Positions 19,291 through 27,634 of a DNA stretch of 64,000 nt are shown here, piece after piece. The stretch is from Actinomycetes bacterium. GTDB lineage: Bacteria; Actinomycetota; Acidimicrobiia; Acidimicrobiales; Aldehydirespiratoraceae. The translations under genes were made by a program, and so were the position numbers. The DNA lies in NCBI GenBank assembly GCA_024276495.1, contig JAJRXC010000059.1, positions 62,001 through 126,000 of the forward strand, in the 5' to 3' direction. The first letter of the stretch is position 1. Every line of letters begins with the position of its first letter. Below the pieces are notes generated by a model. The model saw only the letters and a list, made by a program, of their open reading frames with translations, ran no database searches and was not told the origin of the DNA.

Positions 19291-20739
19291 CTACTCGTCG
19301 CGCAGCACGGCGACGTCGTGGGGGTGGCTCTCGCGGAGCCCCGCGCCGGTGATGCGGACGAGTCGGGTGCGATGGCGCAGGTCGTCGAGGTCGGCCGCTC
19401 CTGCGTAGCCCATTCCCGACCGCAGCCCTCCCACCAGTTGGGCCATGAGCTCTGTCATCGGTCCGGCGTAGCGAACCCGGGCCTCCACCCCTTCGGCGAC
19501 GTGCTTGCCGGTGGACTGGCCGGTTCCGTAGCGATCGGTGGCCCGGCCTCGCATGGCGCCGGCCGATCCCATGCCCCGATAGGTCTTCCACATCGCCCCG
19601 TCGACCAGCTCGAGCTCACCGGGGGCCTCGTCGACACCGGCGAGGAGGTTGCCGAGCATGACGCAGTCGGCGCCGGCGACGAACGCCTTCACGATGTCGC
19701 CGGAGGTGACCACGCCACCGTCGGCGATGAGCGGGACGCCGAGGTCGCGAGCGGCGACGGCACACTCGTGGATCGCGGTCATCTGTGGCATTCCCGCGCC
19801 GGCGACGATCCGCGTGGTGCAGATGCTGCCCGCGCCGACGCCGACCTTGACGACGTCGGCGCCGGCTTCGACGAGCGCATCGACGCCGGCGCGGGTGACG
19901 ACGTTGCCGCCGACGACGGGAAGGTCGGGCCATCCCTTCTTGATGGTCCGCACCGCGTCGACCACCCCCTGGGTGTGACCGTGGGCGGTGTCGATCACCA
20001 ACATGTCGACGCCCGCGGCTTCGAGGGCCTCGGTGCGTTCGGCGGTGTCGGTCACACCGATCGCCGCCGCGACACGGAGGCGGCCGTCGCGGTCGAGGGT
20101 CGAGTCGGGGTGCTCGATCCGCTTCATGATGTCTTTCACCGTGATGAGCCCGGCGAGACGGCCGTCGTCGTCGACCAGGGGGAGCTTCTCGATGCGGTGA
20201 CGGTGAAGAATCGCGACCGCGGCGTCGAGCTCGGTCCCGACGGGCGCGGTGACGAGGGGGGCAGCCGTCATGAACTCGGTGACCGGCTTCGCGTATTCGT
20301 CGACGGTGCAGAAGCGGATGTCGCGATTGGTGAGGATGCCGACGAGCCGACCGTCGGGGTCGCAGATCGGGACGCCACTGATCTTGTGGCGGGCCATGAG
20401 GGCTTCGGCGTCGTCGAGGGTCGCGTCGGGGGGCAGGCTGATCGGCGCGGAGATCATCCCCGCCTGCGCCCGTTTGACCCGGTCGACCTCGTCGGCCTGC
20501 GCGCGGATCGACAGGTTGCGGTGGAGCACACCGATGCCACCGGCGCGGGCGATCGCGATCGCCAAAGGTGCCTCGGTGACGGTGTCCATCGCGGCCGACA
20601 TCAACGGGACCCGCAGCTCGATCCCGGCCAACGAGGTCGCGGTGTCGACCTCGGAGGGCAGCACCTCGCTCCACCCGGGGACCACGAGCAGATCATCGAA
20701 GGTGAGCGCCTCGGCGCCCGCGAAGATCTCGTCGTTCAT
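19291..20739 (-). CDS. guaB: Inosine-5'-monophosphate dehydrogenase
   Basis: The protein has 482 residues. It oxidises IMP to XMP with NAD, the committed step of GMP synthesis. The N-terminal ALTFDDLLVVPGWSEVLPSEVD is diagnostic. Two CBS domains (about residues 90-200) interrupt the barrel with MTAAPLVTAPVGTELDAAV. The catalytic cysteine lies in GAGSICTTRIVAGAG, and the mobile flap shows YRGMGSAGAM. The length matches the usual 480-490. Its promoter gives a leaderless message: TATCGT ends six bases before the ATG. Confidence 0.95.
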   Translation of the reverse strand: MNDEIFAGAEALTFDDLLVVPGWSEVLPSEVDTATSLAGIELRVPLMSAAMDTVTEAPLAIAIARAGGIGVLHRNLSIRAQADEVDRVKRAQAGMISAPISLPPDATLDDAEALMARHKISGVPICDPDGRLVGILTNRDIRFCTVDEYAKPVTEFMTAAPLVTAPVGTELDAAVAILHRHRIEKLPLVDDDGRLAGLITVKDIMKRIEHPDSTLDRDGRLRVAAAIGVTDTAERTEALEAAGVDMLVIDTAHGHTQGVVDAVRTIKKGWPDLPVVGGNVVTRAGVDALVEAGADVVKVGVGAGSICTTRIVAGAGMPQMTAIHECAVAARDLGVPLIADGGVVTSGDIVKAFVAGADCVMLGNLLAGVDEAPGELELVDGAMWKTYRGMGSAGAMRGRATDRYGTGQSTGKHVAEGVEARVRYAGPMTELMAQLVGGLRSGMGYAGAADLDDLRHRTRLVRITGAGLRESHPHDVAVLRDE

Positions 20740-20745
20740 CGCGTC

Positions 20746-20751
20746 ACGATA
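20746..20751 (-). promoter_or_regulatory. -10 element TATCGT for guaB (leaderless)
   Basis: TATCGT on the reverse strand ends six bases before ATG 20739, which predicts a transcript starting at the initiation codon. Confidence 0.55.
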
Positions 20752-20798
20752 CTCGCTGCGACCACTTCAAACGGGCCCGGTCCCGCCGATTGGTGACC

Positions 20799-21833
20799 AT
20801 GAACAGGTGGCTCTGGCCGGTGTGCGCGCTCGTGGTCGCGTTGATCGCCGCATCGTGCGCCGCGCCCGAGCCGCCCGATGCCTGGGCCGTGCAGCGGCTC
20901 ACCCCGACCGAGGAGGTCGTGGCCGACCCCGGGGTCTGCGACGACGTGCAAACGCTCGCCCTCGGGTCCCGGGCCGACGACACCGACATCGGTCCGACGC
21001 TCGACGAGCTGGCCCGAATCAGCGCGATCGTCGGCGCCACTGCCGCCCTTCCCGACCTCAACGCGTTTCGGGACCTCGACGATGAGACGGATCTCTCCGA
21101 TCTCGAGTTGGGGGCCCGCCGTCACGACCTCCTGGCGGCCGCCGCTGAGATCATCGACGACGCGACCAGCCGTGTCTGTGAGATCCCCGCCTTCTCGGCC
21201 CTCTACGCCACCACGGGATTCGCCGACTGCTACTTCCCGATGGAGATCGCCGTCGGGGCGTACACCCTGGCCGACGATCCCGGCACCTGCTCCTCGGCGG
21301 GGCGGCCGACCTTCCTGCCGTGTTGGACCATCGACGGCAGTCACCTCCCCGTCGATTGTGTTTCCGGCGAGGTCGTGCAGGTCGTGAACGGCCGTTGGGA
21401 GGAGGCGGGCCCACCTCGGGCGGTCGTCATCGACCGTCCGGTCCCCGTGGCGCCCGACGAACCACCGCCGATCGTCCCGACCGGCACCGCGGCATGTGAC
21501 GGCCTGACCGGTCTCTTCCTCGCGGGCGACGCCCCCAACGGATCGGCCCCGGAATTCGATCGACTCGCCGCGGCCGCGGCCGGGATGGGCCCCGCCATCG
21601 AGGCACTCGTGATCCGCTTCATCGAGGCCAACGACATCGGACCCGACGAGTCGGCGCCGAGCTTCGCCGAGTTCGAGGCGCTGGTGGCCGAACTGGATCG
21701 GGCAACCGCCGATCTGTGCGGGTTCCCGCTCGTGAGCGCGTGGGCGTCGTTGACCGGGCCGCTCGATCAGCTCCCGTGCTGGACACGGACGGGCGGCTCG
21801 TATCCGGCCTTCATCCCGGCCGAGTGCGTCTGA
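20799..21833 (+). CDS. Secreted lipoprotein of unknown function with two related halves
   Basis: The protein has 344 residues. The signal peptide MNRWLWPVCALVVALIAASC ends in a lipobox (IAASC), so it is probably a membrane-anchored lipoprotein. I do not recognise the mature domain. Two halves resemble each other: both have a cysteine in a helical region (RVCEIPAFSALYA; DLCGFPLVSAWAS) followed by a LPCWT-x2-G-x2-xP-x-C block (LPCWTIDGSHLPVDC; LPCWTRTGGSYPAFIPAEC). The paired cysteines probably form disulfides. The 3' end overlaps the convergent GT2 gene by 23 bases. In-frame TTG and GTG codons just upstream are possible starts but less likely. Confidence 0.7.
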   Translation: MNRWLWPVCALVVALIAASCAAPEPPDAWAVQRLTPTEEVVADPGVCDDVQTLALGSRADDTDIGPTLDELARISAIVGATAALPDLNAFRDLDDETDLSDLELGARRHDLLAAAAEIIDDATSRVCEIPAFSALYATTGFADCYFPMEIAVGAYTLADDPGTCSSAGRPTFLPCWTIDGSHLPVDCVSGEVVQVVNGRWEEAGPPRAVVIDRPVPVAPDEPPPIVPTGTAACDGLTGLFLAGDAPNGSAPEFDRLAAAAAGMGPAIEALVIRFIEANDIGPDESAPSFAEFEALVAELDRATADLCGFPLVSAWASLTGPLDQLPCWTRTGGSYPAFIPAECV

Positions 21834-23298
21834 CGTCTTCCTGCAGGGCCGAGAAGAAACGTTCGGCGTCGGCGACGACATCGCTCGGGTGTCGCAGACC
21901 GTCGCGTCGGCCGATCTGTCGGTTTCGTTCGATGAAGTCGACCAACGATCGCCCGCCGAACAGCGGTTCGGGAACCTCGGCGAAGTCCTCGACGGTGAGC
22001 GTCGAGCGGTCGATGACCCGTTGCAGCAGGGCCGCCAGCGTCTCGCCGAACCAGCGGCCGTCGCGCTCGTCGCCACCTCCCATGAAACCGGCCTCCCGGC
22101 GACCGACGCTTCCCGCCACCTTCTCCGCCCGCGTCGGCGTGCGGTGGTAGACGGCGGGTGTGCAGTTCAGCAACAACGATTCGGTCCCGCAGGTCTCGAG
22201 CAGCATGCCCACCTGCGGGTACATCGTGAGCCCCAGGTAGGGCTTTCCCTCCGCCGAGAGGTAGCGGATGCGGCGCACGAGGAGCGTGGAGACGAATCCG
22301 AGACCGCTCAACACGCCCGTTTCCGACGCGAAGTCGATGACGCTGCGGTAGGAGCGTCGCTCTCCGGCCACGACACCATCGGGAACGTGCCCCGGGATGC
22401 GGTCGAGCTCCCGGCCCTGGTTGTCGATGCGGACCTTCTCGTAGAGCAGCACTTCGTGGTCCCCGGCGGCAGCGTCGGCGAGGATCGCGGCGAGCCCGTC
22501 GGGATGGAGGAGGTCGTCGTTGCCGAGGATCCAGAGGTATTCGCCACGGCAGGGGCCGCAGCTCTCGATCAGGTTCCGTTCGAGCCCCAGATTCTCGGGA
22601 TTGGCCCGGAACCCGATGAAGGAGTGGCGGCGCGCGAACGAGTGGGCGATCTCGGCGGCCCGATCGATGGTCGACCGGTCGTCGGTGATCCAGACCTCGA
22701 CCCGGTCGGTTCCGATGTCCTCGATCCCACGCACGATCGAGTCGAGGCATCCCTCGAGCTCGTCGGGGCGGTTGAAGGCCGGGACGGCAATGCTCACGAG
22801 CGGGTCCGTCACGTTCGCGTCGACCGGTCCCCGACTGCTCGGCGGCATCCGCCGGGCGACATCGTCGAGCTCTTGGCGGATCAGGTGCAAGCCCTCGCGG
22901 GTCAGCTCGCCGAACTGTTCGACGCGGCGCCACGTCCCCGACTCCAACTGTCCGAGCCGGCGGGTCGTCTCGGCCACGTCATCAGTGACCTCGTCGAGTC
23001 GGTCGGGTAGCCCCTCGAGCCCGGTCACTCGACGTTCGAGCATCGTCAACGCGTGTCGAAGCCGCCGCGACTCGGCGCGTTGACAAGCGAGCTGCTCACG
23101 GATGCGGCGCTCGGCTGCCTGATGGTGAGCGAACTTCGCGAGCAGCACGGCACACGACGCGACGACCGCCGCCACCCCCGCCCACCGGGCCCCGGCGCGG
23201 CCCGTGACCGCCCACGCGGCGGCAGCCGCGGCGACGAGCAGTGTCGCGCCGGTACGGGTGAGCGCGGTGCGGACCAGCCGCTCGGGATCTGCTGCCAT
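21811..23298 (-). CDS. Membrane-anchored GT2-like glycosyltransferase with coiled coil
   Basis: The protein has 495 residues. Two hydrophobic stretches (about 17-52) are followed by a charged helical region, probably a coiled coil (about 55-130). A family 2 glycosyltransferase domain then shows VSIAVPAFNRPDELEGCL, WITDDRS and GEYLWILGNDDLLHPDG; the last is the DXD-like nucleotide-sugar motif. It probably adds a sugar to a lipid-linked or surface glycan at the membrane. AAGGGGGTGA precedes ATG 23298. It stands alone at the edge of the glycan region. Confidence 0.78.
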   Translation of the reverse strand: MAADPERLVRTALTRTGATLLVAAAAAAWAVTGRAGARWAGVAAVVASCAVLLAKFAHHQAAERRIREQLACQRAESRRLRHALTMLERRVTGLEGLPDRLDEVTDDVAETTRRLGQLESGTWRRVEQFGELTREGLHLIRQELDDVARRMPPSSRGPVDANVTDPLVSIAVPAFNRPDELEGCLDSIVRGIEDIGTDRVEVWITDDRSTIDRAAEIAHSFARRHSFIGFRANPENLGLERNLIESCGPCRGEYLWILGNDDLLHPDGLAAILADAAAGDHEVLLYEKVRIDNQGRELDRIPGHVPDGVVAGERRSYRSVIDFASETGVLSGLGFVSTLLVRRIRYLSAEGKPYLGLTMYPQVGMLLETCGTESLLLNCTPAVYHRTPTRAEKVAGSVGRREAGFMGGGDERDGRWFGETLAALLQRVIDRSTLTVEDFAEVPEPLFGGRSLVDFIERNRQIGRRDGLRHPSDVVADAERFFSALQEDVRRTRPG

Positions 23299-23356
23299 CG
23301 TGTCTCACCCCCTTCGGATGGGTCCGGGTGGACCATGATCGCCCACACGGTACTCG

Positions 23357-24394
23357 TCAGTTCGCCAACGACTCCTCGATCGTGTCGGCGGCGATCTCGG
23401 CCGGGGACGGACCGTCCTCGAGGCGAAGATGATGGTGCAAGAACTCGGCGGCCGCCGCCCGGATCCCCTCGGCCGACCGGGCCGGTTCCTGCAGTTGCCG
23501 GGTGAGCTCTTCGGTGGATGCGGTCCGGGCGAACGCCCCCATGGGATCGGAGAAGGTCGGCTCCTTCTCGCCGTGCGGGTTGTGGTAGACGAACTCGACG
23601 CCGCGGATGAGCGCCTCGTAGCCGACGGTGCTGAACCGACCGACGAGATGGGTCGAAGCGGCCAACAGCTCGCCGATCGAACGATCGCTCGCCCGGTAGG
23701 GGAGGACGAGGCCGCGCTCGGCCGCGTGGCGCGACAGCACCCGGGGCATCCCGGCCACGCGACACGCGGTCATCACCGACGCCACCCAGGATCGCCGGTG
23801 TTCGGTGAGGACGCCATAGGTGAAGTTGCTGTTGATCGTCGCCATCGGGGCCGCGGGTCGAGCGCATGGCCCGTTCCACAGCGCCCGGAGGCGGGCGCTG
23901 CCCACGACGGTTCGGGCGGTTCCCGGGAGCCGATCGGCGCCGTACCGACCGAGACAGAACACGTGGTCGACATGGGTGTAGGCACCCCGGGATTGCCCGG
24001 TGTCGACGTCGCCGAAGTCCTGCACACCTTCGATCCAGGCGAAGGTCGGCACCTCCCGAGCACGTGACGACTCGACCAGCGCCTTCGGTGTCCCCCAGTC
24101 GTTCATCACCACGAGGGCCGACAGGTCGGCGACGAGCCCGTCGGCGGTGACCGGCGGGCCAAGCCGAAGCGGTGTCGCGCCGAGCAGCTCGCGGAAGCGC
24201 CGCATCCCGGGCCGGAAATGGTTCAACGGTTTCCTGGGCGGAACGGGGACGAGGATGTCCGCGGCGATCCCGCGGGCCCGCAGCTCGTCACGGAGCGGCA
24301 CGAGCTCGTCGAGGTGATACGCCGCCTGCACCACGAGACCGACGCGCCGACCGTCGCGTGGTGTCCGGTCGAGCCAGCCGTAGTCGACGCTCAC
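23357..24394 (-). CDS. Predicted GT-B-like glycosyl- or glycerophosphotransferase (TagF/Kdo-transferase style)
   Basis: The protein has 345 residues. The N-terminal half is Rossmann-like (RRVGLVVQAAYHLDELVPLRDEL, then LVVMNDWGTPKALVESS). The C-terminal half has ASTHLVGRFSTVGYEALIRGVEFVY, which resembles the nucleotide-binding end of CDP-glycerol glycerophosphotransferases and capsule Kdo transferases. The substrate is unknown. It is the last gene of a six-gene operon with a CMP-sugar-acid cytidylyltransferase, so a CMP-activated donor is plausible. The GTG start at 24394 overlaps the upstream stop (GTGA). Confidence 0.55.
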   Translation of the reverse strand: MSVDYGWLDRTPRDGRRVGLVVQAAYHLDELVPLRDELRARGIAADILVPVPPRKPLNHFRPGMRRFRELLGATPLRLGPPVTADGLVADLSALVVMNDWGTPKALVESSRAREVPTFAWIEGVQDFGDVDTGQSRGAYTHVDHVFCLGRYGADRLPGTARTVVGSARLRALWNGPCARPAAPMATINSNFTYGVLTEHRRSWVASVMTACRVAGMPRVLSRHAAERGLVLPYRASDRSIGELLAASTHLVGRFSTVGYEALIRGVEFVYHNPHGEKEPTFSDPMGAFARTASTEELTRQLQEPARSAEGIRAAAAEFLHHHLRLEDGPSPAEIAADTIEESLAN

Positions 24395-25245
24395 CCGGCC
24401 CACGCTCCGAGCAGCTGCGGGGGGCACCCGTCGACACCGACGTCGGCGAGGTAGAGGTCGCCGGCACCGTCGGGTCGTGACGCGAACTCGATGGCTGCGG
24501 TGGTGATCGCCAGTCGATCCAACCGGTCGCCGACGAAGGCCGGGCAGGTCACGTACGGGGTCGGAACCTCGACGATGTCGACACAATCACCGTCGACATA
24601 GCGACGAACGGTGCCCCCGCCCCACATCGCGACCCAGAGGCCACCCTCGACATCGATGCACATCCCGTCGGGGGCACCCAGCGACGGATCGATCTCGATG
24701 TGGGGTCGGCGGTTCGCGACCGTTCCGGTCGCCACGTCGTAGTCGAAGACATCGATTCGTCCGGTGGGTGTGTCGATCCAGTAGAGCCGCGTTCCGTCGG
24801 CGCTCCAGGCCAACCCGTTCGGGATCGTCACCCGGTCCACCAGCCGCGCCGCCGCGCCGGCGACCAGGGACCACAGCGTGCCCGCCTCGGCCCGAGCGGC
24901 ACCGGTCGTCATCGTGCCGCCGACGAACCGGCCGGCGGGGTCGGGCTTCCCGTCGTTCATTCGTAGGTCGTCGGCATCGCGGGGAAGCGCCGAGACGACC
25001 TCCCCGTCGGCCCGGCAGAGCCCTCGCGGTGTCGCCGCGAGCACATCACCCGACGCGGTCAACGCCACCGCACCGACCGGTTCGGGATGGGTTTGCAGCA
25101 CCCGGTCGGTGCCCTCCAAGTCGCAGGCGTGCACTTCGCCGCGAAGAATGTCGACCCACAGGATCTCCCAGTGTCGGGCGTGCCAGGTCGGCCCTTCACC
25201 CAGCTCTGCGCCGACCTCGGCCAACCGTGACGCGACCCGCACCAT
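24391..25245 (-). CDS. SMP-30/gluconolactonase/LRE-family sugar lactonase
   Basis: The protein has 284 residues and is a six-bladed propeller. Metal ligands are in place: GEGPTWH (Glu), NDGK (Asn), PNGLAWSADGTRLYWIDTPTG (Asn) and GAPDGMCIDVEGGLWVA (Asp). Family members hydrolyse aldonolactones to aldonic acids. The start abuts the SDR stop directly, and the stop overlaps the next gene. Together with the SDR this suggests sugar to sugar lactone to sugar acid, feeding the cytidylyltransferase pathway. That is inference. Confidence 0.82.
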   Translation of the reverse strand: MVRVASRLAEVGAELGEGPTWHARHWEILWVDILRGEVHACDLEGTDRVLQTHPEPVGAVALTASGDVLAATPRGLCRADGEVVSALPRDADDLRMNDGKPDPAGRFVGGTMTTGAARAEAGTLWSLVAGAAARLVDRVTIPNGLAWSADGTRLYWIDTPTGRIDVFDYDVATGTVANRRPHIEIDPSLGAPDGMCIDVEGGLWVAMWGGGTVRRYVDGDCVDIVEVPTPYVTCPAFVGDRLDRLAITTAAIEFASRPDGAGDLYLADVGVDGCPPQLLGAWAG

Positions 25246-25989
25246 CTACTCGGTCCCGAGCCGGGTCGTCGCGCCGCCGTCGACCACCAGCATCTGTCCG
25301 GTCGTGTACGGCGAGAGGTCTCCATCGGCCAGGAACCGCACCGACGGGGCGATCTGCTCGGGCGTCGCGACGAAGCCGAGCGGGGTCCGGGCGGCGAGGT
25401 CGGCGAGGTTTCCGTCGGGCCCGTCGGGGTGGGGACGACGGTCGAGACCATCGCGCAACATGGGGGTGTCGACGGCTCCCGGGAGCAGCGAGTTGCACCG
25501 GATCCCGTCGGCGGCCAACTCGATCGCGGCCGAGCGGGTCAACGCGGCGAGCGCGCCCTTGGAGATCGCGTAGACCGCCACGTTCATCGACGTCGCGATC
25601 GCGTGCACCGAGCTGATGTTGACGACCGATCCCCGGACCGCGGCCAGGAGGGGCTGGGCGTCACGGATGCACTGGAACGCGCTGCGCACGTTGGTGTTGA
25701 TGACGACGTTCCAGTCGTCGTCGGTGGTCTCCGCGATCGGCTTGTTCACCTGAACGGCGGCGTTGTTGACGAGCGCATCGAGCGAACGAAGATCCGAGAG
25801 CCGTTCGAACAGGTCGGCAACCTCGCCGTCGCGCCCCACGTCGGCGAGCTCGAAGCGGTCGAGCTCCACATCGTCGTCGGGTTCCCGTCGGTCGACGCCG
25901 ATCACCGTCCACCCGGCACGACGGAAGTTCGAGGCGACGGCTCGACCGATGCCACCGCAGGCCCCCGTGACGACAACCGAGCGGCTCAC
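25246..25989 (-). CDS. Short-chain dehydrogenase/reductase (SDR)
   Basis: The protein has 247 residues. The cofactor motif is TGACGGIGRA (TGxxxGxG). D at DRREPDD favours NAD, and LVNNAAV follows. The catalytic Ser lies in VNISSVHA and the YxxxK motif is YAISK. The family oxidises or reduces a hydroxyl/keto group on sugars, among many substrates. It overlaps the upstream dehydrogenase gene by ATGA and abuts the lactonase gene, so it probably acts on a sugar intermediate of this operon. Confidence 0.85.
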   Translation of the reverse strand: MSRSVVVTGACGGIGRAVASNFRRAGWTVIGVDRREPDDDVELDRFELADVGRDGEVADLFERLSDLRSLDALVNNAAVQVNKPIAETTDDDWNVVINTNVRSAFQCIRDAQPLLAAVRGSVVNISSVHAIATSMNVAVYAISKGALAALTRSAAIELAADGIRCNSLLPGAVDTPMLRDGLDRRPHPDGPDGNLADLAARTPLGFVATPEQIAPSVRFLADGDLSPYTTGQMLVVDGGATTRLGTE

Positions 25990-26933
25990 GGCAGGTCGAT
26001 CTCGACACCGAGCGCACGGGCGAGGTTCTCGATCGCCCGCCGATGGACGCGCGCCGACGCCTCGAACGTGTTCGAGGCGTTGTGACTCCCGAAGATCACG
26101 GTGTCGATCCCGCGAATCGGGTTGTCCGGCGCCGGCGGTTCCTCCTCGAGCACATCGAGAGCGGCCCCGGCGAGGTGACCGGCGCGCAACGCCGCGGCGA
26201 GGGCGACCGTGTCGACCACGTCGCCCCGGCCGGTGTTGACCAGATAGCCACCGGGCCGCATCGCCGCGAGCCGGGCGTCGTCGACCAGATGGTGCGTCTC
26301 GGGAGTCAGCGGGCAGTTCACCGACACGACGTCGCTCGTCGCCATGAGCTCGTCGATGTCGACGATGGCCGCCCCGTCGGCCTCCGCCGCCGCTCGGCTC
26401 TCCGGTGAGGGGTCAGAGCCGACGACGTCCATGCCGGCCACGACCGCGCGACGAACGACGGCCCGGCCGATCCCGCCGAGCCCGATGATGCCCATCCGGA
26501 GCCCACCGAGGGAACGACCGGCCGGTTTGGGCCAACCCCCGTCGCGCACCCCTTCGTGGATCACGTGCAGTTGGCGCAGCAACATGATCGTGTACGCCAT
26601 GGTGATGTCGGCGACCTCGTCGTCGAACGCCCCCGGCGTGTTCGTGACCACGGTGCCGCGGCTCGCCGCGTGGGGCCGATCGATCCCGTCGACCCCGATC
26701 CCCCACTTCGAGATGACGCGCAGATCCGCCAGGCGATCCTGGACCTCCGCGGTGAACTTGTCGTCGCCGGCCACCACACCGACACAACCGTCGAGGGCGG
26801 TGACGAGCGCATCGCCTTCGAGATGCTGTCCGGGAATGTCGGGAACAACGACGTCGAATCCGGCCTGCTCGAGGGCCGGTCGCCACTGCTCGATGTCACG
26901 GATCAGCTGGATGCAGGTGACGGCGATCTTCAC
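25986..26933 (-). CDS. D-2-hydroxyacid dehydrogenase (phosphoglycerate dehydrogenase-like)
   Basis: The protein has 315 residues. The NAD fold reads GIIGLGGIGRAVVRRAV. The catalytic Arg lies in VNTGRGDVVD, the Glu in LDVLEEEPP and the His in GSHNASNT, so the active site is complete. It lacks the ACT domains of many SerA enzymes. It converts a 2-hydroxy acid to a 2-keto acid or the reverse. Position directly after the cytidylyltransferase (ATGA overlap) suggests it makes or resets the 2-keto-acid carbon of a sugar acid. Serine biosynthesis is less likely in this context. Confidence 0.82.
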   Translation of the reverse strand: MKIAVTCIQLIRDIEQWRPALEQAGFDVVVPDIPGQHLEGDALVTALDGCVGVVAGDDKFTAEVQDRLADLRVISKWGIGVDGIDRPHAASRGTVVTNTPGAFDDEVADITMAYTIMLLRQLHVIHEGVRDGGWPKPAGRSLGGLRMGIIGLGGIGRAVVRRAVVAGMDVVGSDPSPESRAAAEADGAAIVDIDELMATSDVVSVNCPLTPETHHLVDDARLAAMRPGGYLVNTGRGDVVDTVALAAALRAGHLAGAALDVLEEEPPAPDNPIRGIDTVIFGSHNASNTFEASARVHRRAIENLARALGVEIDLP

Positions 26934-27604
26934 AACAGTCCCTCTCGTTGAAGTCGATGCAGGGCTTCGGCCAGCACGAAGTCGGGTTCTTCGTCGATGT
27001 CGGTCGCTTCGAGCGGGTCGATCTCAAACAGCAACGGCCGATCACCGAACCGGCGTCCCGCCGCGATCTGCTCTCGGGAAAAGACGTACATGCCCGAGTT
27101 CTCCTCGTAGAGCGGAGGGAGATCCTGGGTGCGCAACAAGACCGCGGGGTCGTGGTTGACCGGCGCGAACTCGGCGTCGTACAGGCGGGTCTGGAGCCGG
27201 GTCACCGAGAAGAGTGAATCGTGGGCGTCGAGCGCCGCCTCCAGCGCGGCGAGCCCGGCCGAGATCGTCGACGATCTCAGCAGCGGGCTTGTCGAGTGGG
27301 TCTGCAGATACCAGTCGCTGTCGACGACGGAGGCGTCGTGGCGCAGGATCTCCGTCATCGGGACGTCCCCACCGAGCAGGTGCTCAGGGCGATCGATCAC
27401 CTCCACGTCGGGAAAGTGCTCGGCACACTGGGCGGCAACCGTGGGGCTGTCGGTGTCGATCGCCACCCGGCGCACCTCGGGACATGCCGACAGGGTCCGC
27501 ACCATGTGGTGGAACAGGGGCGCGCCATCGAGGTCCCGGTAGTTCTTCCCGGGTACTCGTTCGCTGGAATGGCGGATGGGCATGAACGCCACGACGTCGA
27601 TCAC
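26930..27604 (-). CDS. CMP-sugar-acid synthetase, NeuA-like acylneuraminate cytidylyltransferase
   Basis: The protein has 224 residues. It should transfer CMP from CTP to a 2-keto sugar acid such as a sialic-acid-like nonulosonate or Kdo. Evidence is the P-loop MPIRHSSERVPGKN, the QTHSTSPLL substrate loop, YEENSGMYVF and the C-terminal DPLEATDIDEEPDF with the metal aspartates. The length matches short single-domain NeuA proteins. No NeuB/NeuC-type synthase or epimerase is in the window. The exact acid is therefore open, and the neighbouring dehydrogenases and lactonase hint at an unusual one. Confidence 0.82.
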   Translation of the reverse strand: MIDVVAFMPIRHSSERVPGKNYRDLDGAPLFHHMVRTLSACPEVRRVAIDTDSPTVAAQCAEHFPDVEVIDRPEHLLGGDVPMTEILRHDASVVDSDWYLQTHSTSPLLRSSTISAGLAALEAALDAHDSLFSVTRLQTRLYDAEFAPVNHDPAVLLRTQDLPPLYEENSGMYVFSREQIAAGRRFGDRPLLFEIDPLEATDIDEEPDFVLAEALHRLQREGLL

Positions 27605-27634
27605 TTCTGGTCCGTTCTCTCGGCGGTGAGGAGG

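Noticed and set aside
24395-24586. Upstream extension of the TagF-like transferase gene
   Set aside because: The extension lies fully inside the SMP-30 gene in another frame. GTG 24394 gives the standard four-base overlap.
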